A stretch of 64,000 nt of DNA from Blattamonas nauphoetae (GCA_033064195.1 JARBJD010000237.1:1-64000), one strand, 5' to 3'. Positions 11,086-21,772 are shown, counted from the first letter of the stretch. The notes: generated by a model from the sequence alone, not told the origin. Numbers and translations: made by a program.

Positions 11086-13055
11086 TCGTTGTTTTCTCAG
11101 TTTTGGATTTTTCACGAGAAACGAGGATCAATGGGTTCGATCACTCATTTCTCACAAGTGATAGTTTCGTTCTGATTCTTCGCGTTTCGGAATCTCCTGA
11201 AGTTGGAGATCATGATCGTATGCTTCGTTTTTTGGATTTTCCGAACTTTTACAGAGATATTTGAGGTTTCACAACCAGGTCCAGATCTCGGTAAAAGTAT
11301 GCATTCTTCATCATTTCACTCTCATTTTCTTCTTGTTTTAGACTTGTTTCAGCTGTTTCCGGGCTAATTGTCACTTGTTTATTGCTCATTATTGTTTCGT
11401 TTTTGACCTCACTTCCGTCTTCATTTTCTCGTTGTTTACTGTTTTTAACCACTTCATTCATGTTTCTTTCTCTTAATCTTGTTTTCAAATTCAACACACT
11501 AATTCTCGTTTACTGAGTTTTCCGGACTTTTGCAGAGATCTCACTTTCAACGGCTCACTTCATATCTCGGAATTTTTCCGTAATCTTCATCATTTCACAT
11601 ACTTTTTTGAGCACTTTTTGATGTTTTTAAGCAAAAAAGGACCAAACACAAGCGACATTTTCACTATTGGTGCCACATTTCACACCGTTTTCACGATCGT
11701 CAATTTCCCTCTCAGTTTCATACTTGCCCGTTTCATTGTTGGTTGTTTCGCTTTCATTTACTCTGTTTTTGTGAAAAAGTTGATGAAAAGTTGACTAAAA
11801 TGATGTGCTAGTGAAGTGAGAACGGCCCACAAAATGGAAGTGAATTGAGCAAAATGAAGAGGAATGATGAACAGATCATATGTGAAATGGGGAGCAAAAG
11901 TGATGAAATGAAAGGGACTACAGCCTGTTTTGAAGTGACAAAAACGGTCAAAAGTTGAGAAGTGAAAACATGAAAAAGTGACTTTATGGGAGAACTATCC
12001 GACAAAATCTCCTCAAAATTCGAGCACACCTCACTCATACCGTGAGAAAGAAGGATTTGCAGTGAAAATCGGATCAAAAAATCCATAGTGTCAAAATGTT
12101 GGTGCAAATGTGTCGTCACAAGTGTGATCGAAAAACCGACCCTCCAGAGAGAACTATAGGTGATGTACAACCAGAATTCTCAAAAAAGCGTCGCTTGAGT
12201 GCGATTGTGAAGTGGTTTGAAGGAAAATCGTGTAAAATGAAAATTGACAAAAAATTGTGAAAACGATCGTGTGTCGAGGATCGTCAGAACCGAATGACGC
12301 GAATACCTGTCCACTATCGATTTGACATGTTTTGAGACCATCAGAGGGCGAAAAGTGACGTGTAGGAGAAGAGCGAGACGTCACTTTCTCCTCCTTAAAA
12401 ATTTTGTCATTTTCAAAATATGTTGTGGGGTCGGATCAAACTTTTTTTTCAAAAGTGCTTTTTTCCTAAAATTTCACCTATCAACATCAATTTCGTAATT
12501 TTAGAACGTGTTTGAACACAATTTGAGACATAAAGGTGTTCATAGTGGCGAAATCTGAACATCGACTTTTTCGTCACTTTTTCGACCTAAGTTCGGTACA
12601 CAGTTCGACGAATTCTCAACCGATTTTGATCAGGATTGTTTTGATCGATGACCGACAGTGTCCCCGAGATTTTAGAATTTTTTGCAGAATTTTTCGAAAT
12701 GGTTCTCACATTGGTTTCACTTGATTTGTGGTCAAAAAGGGAAAAACACCAAAAAAGCGCCAACATTTTTTCGAATGTTGTCAATATTTGCTTCAAAAAT
12801 GACACTTTTCACGAGGTCAAAATATTGGACATATTTTTAGAATTTAGGCTAAATATTGATGTCATCAAAATGTCATAAATTCCTTTTAATACAAGATACG
12901 AAATTGGTCAATCGGACTTGACTTTTAGTTTTGATTTCAATGACAATTTCAGATTGGTTCTCTATTCGCTTCTATAACTACTCAGGTACATTATCCTCAC
13001 GAATAAGAGCCAAAGTTCTCTCACTTCACTTTTCTTTTTTGGACCACCCGATGAT
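11086..13055. other. AT-rich non-coding stretch
   Basis: A possible 82-residue minus-strand frame at 11249-11497 is Lys/Glu/Asn-rich but starts on TTG and has no leader like its neighbours, so it is weak. The rest is AT-rich with many TTTTTC/GAAAAA runs and no protein-like reading on either strand. It could be the decayed flank of the virus-like element. Confidence 0.35.
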
Positions 13056-13083
13056 AGTGTCAGCCATCCAGTAGGCTGACACT
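13056..13083. repeat. Perfect 10-bp inverted repeat, 8-nt loop
   Basis: AGTGTCAGCC, an 8-nt loop, then GGCTGACACT: an uninterrupted 10-bp stem. It marks the left end of a locally GC-rich segment (to about 13,400) that contrasts with the AT-rich flanks. Confidence 0.75.
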
Positions 13084-13415
13084 CGAGGCTGAAGACACCG
13101 AGCACCAACTTTGTTGGAGAGCTCGATCACTCGCTGAGGTGAGTTGTTGTTGTGACCTGCGACATACGGAGCGTTGCTCGTCATGATTCCCTCCTCCGGT
13201 CCACATCAGGTCCTCGCTTGGCTTCGGCTGAGCTTGAGGCGGGACTGGTGCTCTCCTCCGGAGGCTCTCGCAAGGGCGGGGGAAGTGATGACCCCCCTCT
13301 CAGTGGCATGGTGGACAGAGAGAAGGAGACCAACTCCTTCTCTCGCCACCCAACCCGCAACCCCAGATGGAGGGGTGCGGGAAGATCAGATAGCTTAGGG
13401 TAGGGCCAAGAACAA
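13084..13415. other. GC-rich island, probably transposon-derived
   Basis: This block is distinctly GC-rich compared with both flanks. Two plus-strand frames are open, but neither reads as a known protein, and both look like by-products of composition. It lies between a perfect hairpin and a run of tandem stem-loops, which suggests the end region of an unclassified mobile element. Confidence 0.3.
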
Positions 13416-13500
13416 GGAGCTCAAGAAACCTCGTACAAGAGGCTCAAGAAAGCCTGACCAGGGGCTCAAGATAGCCCGATAAAGAGCTCCAGATAGCTCA
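13416..13500 (+). repeat. Four tandem ~22-bp stem-loop units
   Basis: The element CTCAAGA (last copy CTCCAGA) recurs at about 13420, 13443, 13465 and 13487, spaced 22-23 bp. The last three each form a 5-bp stem around a 6-nt loop: AGGCT/AGCCT at 13440-13455, GGGCT/AGCCC at 13462-13477 and GAGCT/AGCTC at 13484-13499. Stem bases differ between units but stay paired, while the loop is nearly constant (CAAGAA, CAAGAT, CCAGAT). The first unit is degenerate. Confidence 0.65.
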
Positions 13501-14126
13501 AACATGTCACTTCACCAAACAAATACATTCAACTTGGATAGGATGAGATGAAAAGGAATGGATGAAGATATTTTTGTAAAAATCAATCGGAGATCATCAT
13601 CCTCTCGTTGAAATGGTTATTTTCTAAAAAAGGTTCAGATTTTAGTCAAATTAATGATAAAACTTATGATCACATTCAGTTTTAGTTGAAAAGAAGGAAT
13701 AAGGAGAACGTCAGAAAAAAGAGAATAGTTGAGAAAAGGTTGTACTTCATCACATCATTCAAATCAGTGAAAACGAGAGTTCTGTTCGATTTGTGTTAAA
13801 TTCATTTCATTTCATTAAAAAGTTGAAAAACAAATATTGAGATAAAAATGAGAAGTTGAAATAAGGAGTCGATGACCCGCTAAAATCGTGAAGGGTTTTG
13901 GAAGGAGGGTACCGACGACAGAAGACTTTCATCAAATCGCCTCAGACTCAATATCTCGGTGCTGAGGACATTCCAAGCTTCTATATTGAATCGGAATACC
14001 GAGAGCTGTCTTCGCCAGCTGAGAAAGTGGAAAAACTATTCAAGGAGCAAGACATACTTCAGAAAACCATTTTCAAATACGGAATCGTCTCACAACAGCA
14101 GACAATGAAGAGTTGAAAAGATTGCA
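13501..14126. other. No clear gene
   Basis: AT-rich to about 13,890, then a 72-residue plus-strand frame (13898-14116) that reads as polar protein (it contains AEDIPSFYIESEYREL). It may be the decayed N-terminal part of the transposase that follows, but it has no helix-turn-helix signature. Confidence 0.3.
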
Positions 14127-15112
14127 TTGACGAAGATCGAGGAGAAAGGAAGTGTTCGATTCAATGAAAGCAAACGAGTACTCTCTCGCCAATGGCTGAA
14201 CAACTGGATTGATCGCGTTAGAATTTTGGTTCAATATTACCCATCATATATGGAATTCGAGAGATTTATCAAAGCAACAATTCCAAACTTGAAAGTGTGG
14301 ATATCTCTGCGGACAATCGTTATCTGGTTAAGAAAAGTGGACTTGATGTTGATGAACAATTTCGATGAGTCCTCGCTTCGGATCAGCGAGGATGGACGAT
14401 CTCTCATCGTGTCCACTCCAACTCTATCTCTAAATCGTATTCAAGCAAACCCACCAATTCAAAACGCAACCCTCTGTGCAACCATCTCATCCAACGGAAG
14501 TCATCTCATTCCAATTCTCTTGTGGCCAACTCAAACTTGAGCTGTTGATCCTTCAACCTCATACAACTCACATCACCCAGCCACCAGATCAATATCCATT
14601 CGCTCTGATCAAGTCATAAATTCAATCTACATTCATTCCACCTACCAATCCGGGAATCAAAGCATATCGGTCAGCTCTGCCTGACGTCCTGCCCGACGCT
14701 ATCTCTGCTGGGATGAAGAAAAGTCTCATTTTTGGAAGCTTCGTGAAAACCGGGATCTCGCCCTGCAATATTGATCCACTCTTCACATGAAGTCCAATCA
14801 CTGGACAGGGCGCCCAACGCTGTCTTCAAGCGACGGTTGAGGGGCACCCCATCTGCTCCCGGCTTGAGAACTTTGGGTCCAGATCTTCCACCATTTCTTG
14901 ATGGTATTACCGATTGCGTAAAGGAAGCCCTCCTCCCTTCCGTGATTCGGGCAGGGTTTCGCAATCAACCCTCATTTACTATCTCAGTCAAAACCTTAAC
15001 TTGTCCCTTCTTCAGGGACGAATGGGCATCTACAAATCAAAGGAGACTACGGACAAAGACAAGCGATACAAAGATAACAGATAAACCTCGAGTGGAAATG
15101 ACTATCTATTGA
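14127..15112 (+). pseudogene. pogo/Tigger-like DDE transposase remnant (copy A)
   Basis: The first part (to 14540) carries pogo/Tigger (DDE_1) catalytic-domain signatures: RQWLNNWIDR, the first-Asp motif FNFDESSLRIS in the form NFDESSLRIS, and the strand TLCATISSNGSHLIPILLWP. Two further pieces match the C-terminal end of the same family: at about 14665-14788 (AISAGMKKSLIFGSFVKTGISP) and, in another frame, at about 14771-15000 (SHEVQSLDRAPNAVFKRRL, then DCVKEALLPSVIRAGFRN). Family order would put the QSLD/FKRRL part before the GSFVKTGISP part, so pieces of two copies appear rearranged. The second-Asp region is missing. Not functional. Confidence 0.65.
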
Positions 15113-15679
15113 AGGAGAACGAAAGACGGTGTGATTGAACTATCTGATTCCGATGAGGAGTCAGATCATTGTCATCTGAGATCTTCACATAAGCTTCGAC
15201 TTCCTTCAGGAATCACATAGGATTATATCGGTGACGAAGTCGACATCCTCGCATTGAATCTGTCCGATGAGGAGAACGAGACCATTTCGGAGTTCATGGA
15301 AGGGGATTAGTCATCACTTTTTTGTTCTTCTGTTTCATCATCGAGTTGAGTTCGAGTTCGTTTGACAAGAGTATGTAAGTTGTTTCGAGGAACTATAAGA
15401 GATTTGTCGGATTTGGACACTATTGAAAGAGAATGAATCTTCTGGAGCGTAATTTCAAGATATTTTGTGATTTGGACACTATTGCGAGAGTTTAGTCCAT
15501 CCAAAAAGCGAGAGTTTTCAGAGAAGCGAGACTTTACTTTGATTGGTTATCGGTCAGACGGTTTTCTCCAATGTCCATCATAGTTTTCGATCTTGTTGTT
15601 TGAGCCAGTTTAACGCGTTCAATTGATCCAATTTGATTAGAAATATGCTGTTTTGATGAAAAATAACTGTTCAAGAGTT
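15113..15679. other. No clear gene
   Basis: No recognised coding. A 16-bp direct repeat GATTTGGACACTATTG occurs at 15410-15425 and 15469-15484. A plus-strand acidic run before 15310 (SDEENETISEFMEGD-like) resembles the acidic C-terminal tail typical of pogo-family transposases, so it probably belongs to the remnant on the left. Confidence 0.35.
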
Positions 15680-16055
15680 AAAAAAAGTGTGGAAAACGAG
15701 CAGCCCATGACAGATGAAAGGAATCAAAAAGACAAGAACTCCACACCGACGAGCTATCGAGCGAGAGCTCTGAAAGATCAAATATTTTGGATTGTCAAGG
15801 GCTGAAAAAGTCGTTAGAATTGAAAACAAACTCAATTTGAAGAAGGGTGTCGTCAACAGAGTCATAGGAGCTGAGAAGTCAACAGTATGGCGAGCAAGAC
15901 GAGCAGTACCGAGTCGACATGATGTAGGTGTCAGAGGACGACCCGCCAGACTTAGGAATAAACAGCGTGAGGATTTGATGATCATATTCGAAGAACAGAA
16001 AACCGATCGAGGCACTGTCAAACTTTCGTTTTGCAGCAAGCAGGGTCCAACTTGA
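15680..16055 (+). pseudogene. pogo-like transposase N-terminal remnant (copy B)
   Basis: Plus-strand sequence with a helix-turn-helix-like segment (KKGVVNRVIGAEKSTVWRAR) followed by the linker DVGVRGRPARL. Copy C just to the right has the equivalent linker DVGVNGRPKKL after its own HTH, so both derive from one CENP-B/pogo-like DNA-binding region. A frame break separates it from upstream residues of the same kind (TSYRARALKDQIFW). No catalytic domain follows, because copy C begins 80 bp downstream. Confidence 0.6.
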
Positions 16056-16134
16056 ATTTCATACGAAAAATTCTTGGCAAATCGATACTTAAAGGACGTG
16101 AAAAGATGCCTTTCCTCTCCTAATTTTCATGTTA

Positions 16135-17716
16135 ACGTCTGCACGTAACCCGAAATCGGGTGTCATCTTTCTTCAGAGAGTTGTTCAATCAAATTCAATC
16201 CTAAGTCCTCCACGATCACTCTATCATTTCAATTTAGAGATTTTTCTCAAACATTCATATTTTCCGATTTTGTCATTCATTTCGGAGTTAAGTTTCAAAC
16301 TATTCGTGAAGTTGATCTCAAATTAAAAAATAGTGGTTTCAATGTCAGCCCCTTTTCTCAGTGAATCAGAAATCCATCGCATCCTGGCGACAGCAAATGT
16401 ACGAGCACTCCCAACTCCTTCAGAAAAAGCAGCATTCATCGTTTCGACAGAAGTTGTTGTCCAGAAAACTCTTGCTGTTGAGATGGGTATAAGTGAAGCA
16501 GCAATTTCTCGAGGGAAGAATGCAGTGGAGAAGGGACGCGATGTTGGGGTCAACGGACGCCCAAAGAAGCTTAATCGACTCCAATCACGTGAATTAGAAA
16601 ATAGGATAGCACTTCATCTCGCTCGAGGTGGAGATGACCGAAAACCAGTCATTTTGGGAATAGTATGGCAACCAAGCTTTTTTCTTGTTCAGGCAAACAC
16701 CTTCTATGGGGAGATATAACCAGAAGAACAGCAAGCCTATCCTCTAAACAGACAATGGCTCGACCGATGGTTGGACAGGTCTTCCCATTTCAACACGTCT
16801 GCACCAACCGTACTCGAAAAAGCCAGAAAAGATGCAAGTACAGAAATGAACATGCGTGCCTGGATTGAACTGCTATCGGAAACCGTGACGAAATACAAAA
16901 TCAAACCTGAATTCCTATTCAATTTTGACGAATCTTCATTTCGGATCAGCGTTGATGACAAAACAATGCGTGTCCATCCAAAGTCAGATCCTCCTCCAGT
17001 AATATCTGACATCGCCCGCGTCGCAATCAATTCTTGCATATCGAGCTGAACTCGCTCGAGTCCTCCCAATCGCCTTGTCAAATGCACTTCATCCACCAAC
17101 AGTTTTAGCGTCATTCCGTTCTGCAGCGGTCAACCCAATATGTCTTTCTACACTGTTACAAGCACTATCTCAAAAAAGAAAGTCAAAAATACCGGATCTG
17201 TCGAAAACGAGCGAGGGAAAAGAAGAGCTGCCAAATCCTTCGACAATGCCTGCGCCGTCATCACAACCGACCTCAATTGGCAAAATACTTACAACCGACA
17301 TTTGCCTTCCACAAACAGACAATCCTCGCACTATCGATTCATATTTCCATGCGCGATTATCTGTTTCATCAGCTTTAAGGCCTCAGAAGACGAAAAGACC
17401 GGCATCTGGATTTGATCCGTATTGTACGCGCCTAATTCAGGAGAAAAACCAGTTTGAACGCTTGCGACACGAATATCAAATGGGTAAAATCAAGATCCTC
17501 AATGATGATGAGGAGTGACTTTTCTCGTCACATTTCACTGGAATAGCCTCATTTTCAATTTGGTTGGCCTTTTCTGACTCCGTTTGACATCTCCGTTTAC
17601 ATTGGGCTCAAAGACACCGAAGAATAGAATGAAAAATGACATTTTATGATATGGGTGAATGACTCCCCGAAACCCGATTTCGGGTTTTGAACCGATTTCG
17701 GGTTTCGTGCGGACGA
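16135..17716 (+). mobile_element. pogo-like DNA transposon with both TIRs and TA duplication (copy C)
   Basis: The left end at 16135 reads ACGTCTGCACGTAACCCGAA and the right end, read inward from 17716 on the minus strand, reads TCGTCCGCACGAAACCCGAA. These terminal inverted repeats match over about 25 bp with few differences, and each is flanked by TA (16133-16134 and 17717-17718), the target duplication of Tc1/mariner/pogo elements. The right end has a second copy of CCCGAAATCGG just inside. Total 1,582 bp, with one degraded transposase on the plus strand. An element of this size with a single transposase is normal for the family. Confidence 0.75.
16333..17518 (+). pseudogene. pogo-like DDE transposase of copy C (degraded)
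   Basis: The first frame (from 16333) encodes a helix-turn-helix region (KTLAVEMGISEAAISRGKNA) and the GRPKKL linker. After 16,720 a second frame carries the catalytic start (FNFDESSFRIS, the first Asp of the DDE triad). After 17,049 a third frame carries the C-terminal part with an acidic end (LNDDEE). The middle of the catalytic domain, with the second Asp and the third acidic residue, is not recognisable, so besides at least two frameshifts it carries an internal deletion. Family identity is well supported; activity is excluded. Confidence 0.65.
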
Positions 17717-17896
17717 TATATCTTCAAATTCTAGCATTTACCAGATCACATCTCCCACTAGACAAGCTAGAATTGATTATTCTACTTCTCTGACATCGCT
17801 TCTCTTCAACTCAAATCCAACACCTCGCCGATGTCAGCATCAATTCGATTGGGTACTGGAAGAGACACCTTTCCGCTGTTTGTTCTGACATCTGGA

Positions 17897-18473
17897 ATGA
17901 ATGGCAACTTTTAAACGGTGGAATAGGAAAGATTGTAGAAATAGACGAAGCTATTGTGAGGAAGGTGAAGTACCATCGTGGTCGATATTAACAAGAATCT
18001 GGGTCATTGGTGGAGTGGAAAGATTAGAATCTGGAGGAGCTGGGAGCAATTTTGTGATGATTGTTCCAGATCGTTCTAGCGAAACAATAATTCCAATCAT
18101 TCAATCAAGAAGTCGATTAGGAACATTAATTATTTCTCATGTATGGCGAGCCTATTCTCGATTAGGGTATCTAGGATTCACTCATTCTTCGGTGAATCAC
18201 TCCAAGAACTTTATTGATCCCGAATCAGGTGCATCAACAAATGTTGGAGAAGGACTCTGGAGTCATATGAGACGTTTCTTTCCTACGAGTGGTGTTCAGG
18301 CGCGATGTCTTGGTACATATTTATCAACATGGTCTGTAAAACGAAACCTCCACTTGACATTTGAAGATATTCAACATCTGATCGATTTGGGAGAAGTGGA
18401 TGATCCGCCCACAATTCAAGAGCTTTTCCATGAACCACCACCAGGGCTTTCCACCTTCAAAGCAAGTTCGTGA
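17897..18473 (+). pseudogene. Merlin/IS1016-like (ISXO2) transposase remnant
   Basis: The main frame reads with the ISXO2-like DDE pattern: WVIGGVERLESG, then the conserved VPDRSSETIIPIIQSR, the block WRAYSRLGYLGFTHSSVNHSKNF, and the end motif GASTNVGEGLWSHMRRFFP, where the Glu before GLWSH is the third acidic residue. The first acidic motif (EIDEA, near 17938-17952) sits in another frame, so at least one frameshift lies close to 17,980. The second catalytic Asp, expected just before WRAYS, has been replaced (SHVWRAYS). The N-terminal zinc-binding part is not recognisable. Merlin elements are bacterial IS1016-like DNA transposons found in many eukaryotes. Confidence 0.7.
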
Positions 18474-18507
18474 TTTGTGTTCAGATTTGTTGTTTATTCT
18501 GTTGATA

Positions 18508-19087
18508 GATATGTCATTAACCCGGTCCGTGTCACCAACCTGGAACCTGGGGTTGAAAGAAACCATATTCGTCCAACTAAGAAAAAAATAAAATTTGAGT
18601 AATTTCCTATTGGTGGGATTCGAGAAATCCTCAAAATACCTCGTTTTGGCCACTTTTCAAAATGTGGACGAGTATATCTCAACAACCAGTGAACCGATTT
18701 TCATGAAATTTTTCAGAGAAACGTTTTTTTGGTGAAACTAAAATATTGAAAAAAAATTTTGGGTATTTGGGAAGATGTGAAAAAAGGCTGTTTTTCTCGC
18801 CCATTAATTTCTTAGGAAAAAACTGTATTCTTTGTGAGTCTTTTTTCGAAATATTCACGATTATAATGCTTTTTATTTGGTGTAAAACGGATATCTGATT
18901 GTGGAGATTTGAGCTGAAAAAGTTTGAAAACATGTGTACATTCCTGCTGTATACAGTATTTTGAGGATTTCTCGAATTCCCCAAATAGGAAATTACTCAA
19001 AATGTATTTTTTTCTTAGTTGGCCCAATATGGTTTCTTTCAACCCCAGGTTCCGGGTTGGTGACACGGACCGGGTAAATGACATATC
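18508..19087. mobile_element. MITE 1 (580 bp, TA-flanked)
   Basis: The left end GATATGTCATTAACCCGGTC and the right end (inward, minus strand) GATATGTCATTTACCCGGTC are inverted repeats that continue for about 90 bp, including the inner block CAACTAAGAAAAAAAT. Each end is flanked by TA (18506-18507, 19088-19089), which points to a Tc1/mariner-superfamily non-autonomous element. It has no coding capacity. It sits just 3' of the Merlin remnant. Confidence 0.8.
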
Positions 19088-19089
19088 TA

Positions 19090-20047
19090 TGAAGCCCCTA
19101 CCAGATGTGAACCATAGTCTTTATCGAAGAAATCGATTGTCTCACAGATTTGGGCACGATTCCCCCTTTACGATCCAGTAATGCTCCCATTGATTGGGCG
19201 AGGATCATGCGTTGCTGCTGCAGCTAATGGGTGAGCTCGAAAGGGGCATGGCGGTTTAAAACTTTCTGGAGATGGAATTCATTGTATTGTCATTTTCTGA
19301 CAATTGCTCTTGAACACGGAATCAGCGAAGAAAACCACCTTGTGGATGCATGAGGATTGTTTCGAACGAGATCTTGGAGCCCGGGCTCGACAACTGCTGA
19401 TGAGTACTATGCAAGACCCTCGCCGCGGTTTGGTGGCAGCCCCTGACGGTGAATCACGGTCTACCAGAGGACTAGTGGTCTAAGTCGATGTGGATTACTC
19501 AGCATCGCAGGGATGCTCAATTAATATTTCTCGTACACTTCTCTTCTTTCTCTTTTGATTCCTTTTCAAGGCTCAACGGAAGGAACCGAGGTTTGGGATG
19601 CACCTACCGGAGGGGCGATGCTTTAAACAAACCGAGGTTCCTTCGTATACCTGCTTCCACAAGCCGCGAGGAGAGCAGATGACCAGTTCTTAGTGTTCCC
19701 TTTGGAACACTGTTTCAGTCTTGTATCAGTTTTTTGTTCCTCGTTGAGGATTTTCTGATAACAAGCACTAACTTTTTTGTTTCCTTCCTTCGTCGCAACC
19801 GACAGTCTCCATCACTGTGGTTTATCCCTGTGATTGTAATAAAAGGGGAGTAAAATGTTTCTATTTGAAGTGGTTATCTTTCCATTCGGTTCACAATTTG
19901 GACCAAATCCATTATTGACCATATCTCACCGGATTGAACCTCGGTTTGATCATAGTAGCGTCAATTAAGCATGAAAATCAATAATTCACGATCTTCAAGA
20001 TGGACAATACTCCCGATCGTGTGATGATTTTCCTGAAGTGGTTAATA
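19090..20047. other. GC-richer unclassified stretch
   Basis: No recognised gene. The segment 19,370-19,680 is GC-richer and contains a short repeated GGTTCC/CCGAGG theme, and a perfect 8-bp hairpin lies at 19692-19711. A plus-strand frame (about 19320-19480) reads SAKKTTLWMHEDCFERDLG-like protein, perhaps a transposon remnant. The composition resembles the GC-rich island at 13.1-13.4 kb. Confidence 0.3.
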
Positions 20048-20638
20048 GTTGTGTCACCAATATGTCCCATGTCACCAATCCGGCCCTTTTTCTGGAAAAA
20101 GTAATATTGGTCAAACTAAGAAAAAGTTACATTTGTAGAATTGTACTCCCACGCGATCCCGAGAAAACCTCTAAATACCACCTTTTGCCCAATGAAAAAA
20201 ATCGCTTTGGCAATATCTCAACAACCAGTGAATCGATTTGGTAGACATTTTTCACAGAAACGTTTTTTGGTGAAACGATCGTTTTGAAAAAAAGGAGAAA
20301 AAATTCAGGGTATTTGGGATAATTGAAAAAAACCCATATTTTTCTCGACAAAAACTTCTTAGACAAAAAATTGGTTTCTTTTTGGAGCAACTTTTATCGA
20401 GATGTTTACGATCACAATGCGTTTTGTTTGATTCAAAACGGATGGCTGGTTGTGGAGAAATGATGCCAAAAAGTTGAAAGAAATGTGTGCATTTCTAGCT
20501 TTCACAGTATTGTGAGGATTTCTCGAATTCTCCAAATAGGAAATTACTCAAAATGTATTTTTTTCTTAGTTGGCCCAATATGGTTTCTTTCAACCCCAGG
20601 TTCCGGGTTGGTGACACGGACCGGGTTAATGACATATC
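20048..20638. mobile_element. MITE 2 (591 bp, TA-flanked, unequal ends)
   Basis: Right end as in MITE 1 (ATATGTCATTAACCCGG read inward, flanked by TA at 20639-20640). The left end is GTTGTGTCACCAATATG after TA at 20046-20047 and resembles the ends of MITE 4 more than its own right end. The interior shares the family core: CAACTAAGAAAAA-type block, the GAAACGTTTTTTGGTGAAAC segment and the ACGGATGGCTGGTTGTGGAG segment. Confidence 0.7.
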
Positions 20639-20640
20639 TA

Positions 20641-21584
20641 GACTATTCTTTTGAAGGGATAGCAGAACACGGTCTCATATCAAATGAGGTATGCAAATGG
20701 GTCATTTTCTTTGATGTGTCCATCTTCCTTTTTTCTCGACAGCCCAACTATCACATTTGGAGGAGAAGATATTTGGCAGATTTTAAGGAGAAATGGAAAT
20801 TCCTCCTCAGAGATACACAAGGATCGAAGGAGTTCTTTACATTCCATTCTTTCGTTCAATTTCAACCTGAAACTACAGTTCCTCTGAAGTCTCTTGTTAT
20901 TCATGGAGTTTTTTATATCTCAACTACACCCACGATGCGATAAAAATCAATGCAATTGGTCTTTCTACTGATGATCCAGAAAATTGGGATAGAATCGACT
21001 CCTTATTTCAAGACAGGGTCAAGCGAACAAACTCGAAATCGACTCAGAATCTGATCTGTCAGAGTCTGTGGACTCTCTGTTAATTCGAAGAAAGCAGGCG
21101 TGGATTGACTCCCTATATTCTCGACATCCAACTGTAGTATCCACGATCACGATCGAACGGAAGTTCTGTTGAAATGTCTCGAACCTCGACATCGTCAGAT
21201 ACTTTTGGGCTGCTTTTCTCACTTTTCGTACAACAAAACTCAAATCGCTCCTGTCATTCAATAATTGAACAATTCCAGTACGAGTCCGATGTGGTAACCA
21301 CCTTCTCCAATTGGTGAGGGGTGATGCCAAGTATCAACTTTCATCCCTCTAATCACTCCTCACGTTCAAGCATTCGTGTACCCTACATCTTCCTCCATGC
21401 ATCAAAGACCTCTTCTCCACAAAACCGCACCTGGTGAGTCCAACTCGTTGGCTGGACGAATACGACAATTCGGGGTTGGAGCGGACTCGGGAAGACATAC
21501 TGGGAATGATCAACACGAAACTGAAGAATGAAATAATCGTGACAATGACAGTCAATGATTCCCGTCTCATTGGACATCCATCTC
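20641..21584. other. No clear gene
   Basis: The plus strand at 20641-20940 reads as a moderately protein-like frame (it contains NYHIWRRRYLADFKEKW) with a possible short intron, but it has no start and matches nothing I know. From 20,941 to 21,584 frames are short on both strands. Confidence 0.3.
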
Positions 21585-21772
21585 AAACATCTTTCAGTAA
21601 CCCGGGTAACGGGGCTTGAAAAACCTAAATTGGTACCGCGCCAACATGCAGGTATCAAGAGAAAACCTGAAAATACTATGAAAGCCAGAAATGCACACAT
21701 TTTTCTCAATTTTTTGCCATCATTTCTCCACAACCAGCCATCCGTTTTCCACCAAATAAAAGGCATTGGAAT

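Noticed and set aside
15410-15484. 16-bp direct repeat
   Set aside because: Probably a local duplication in decayed transposon flank; no boundaries or function suggested.
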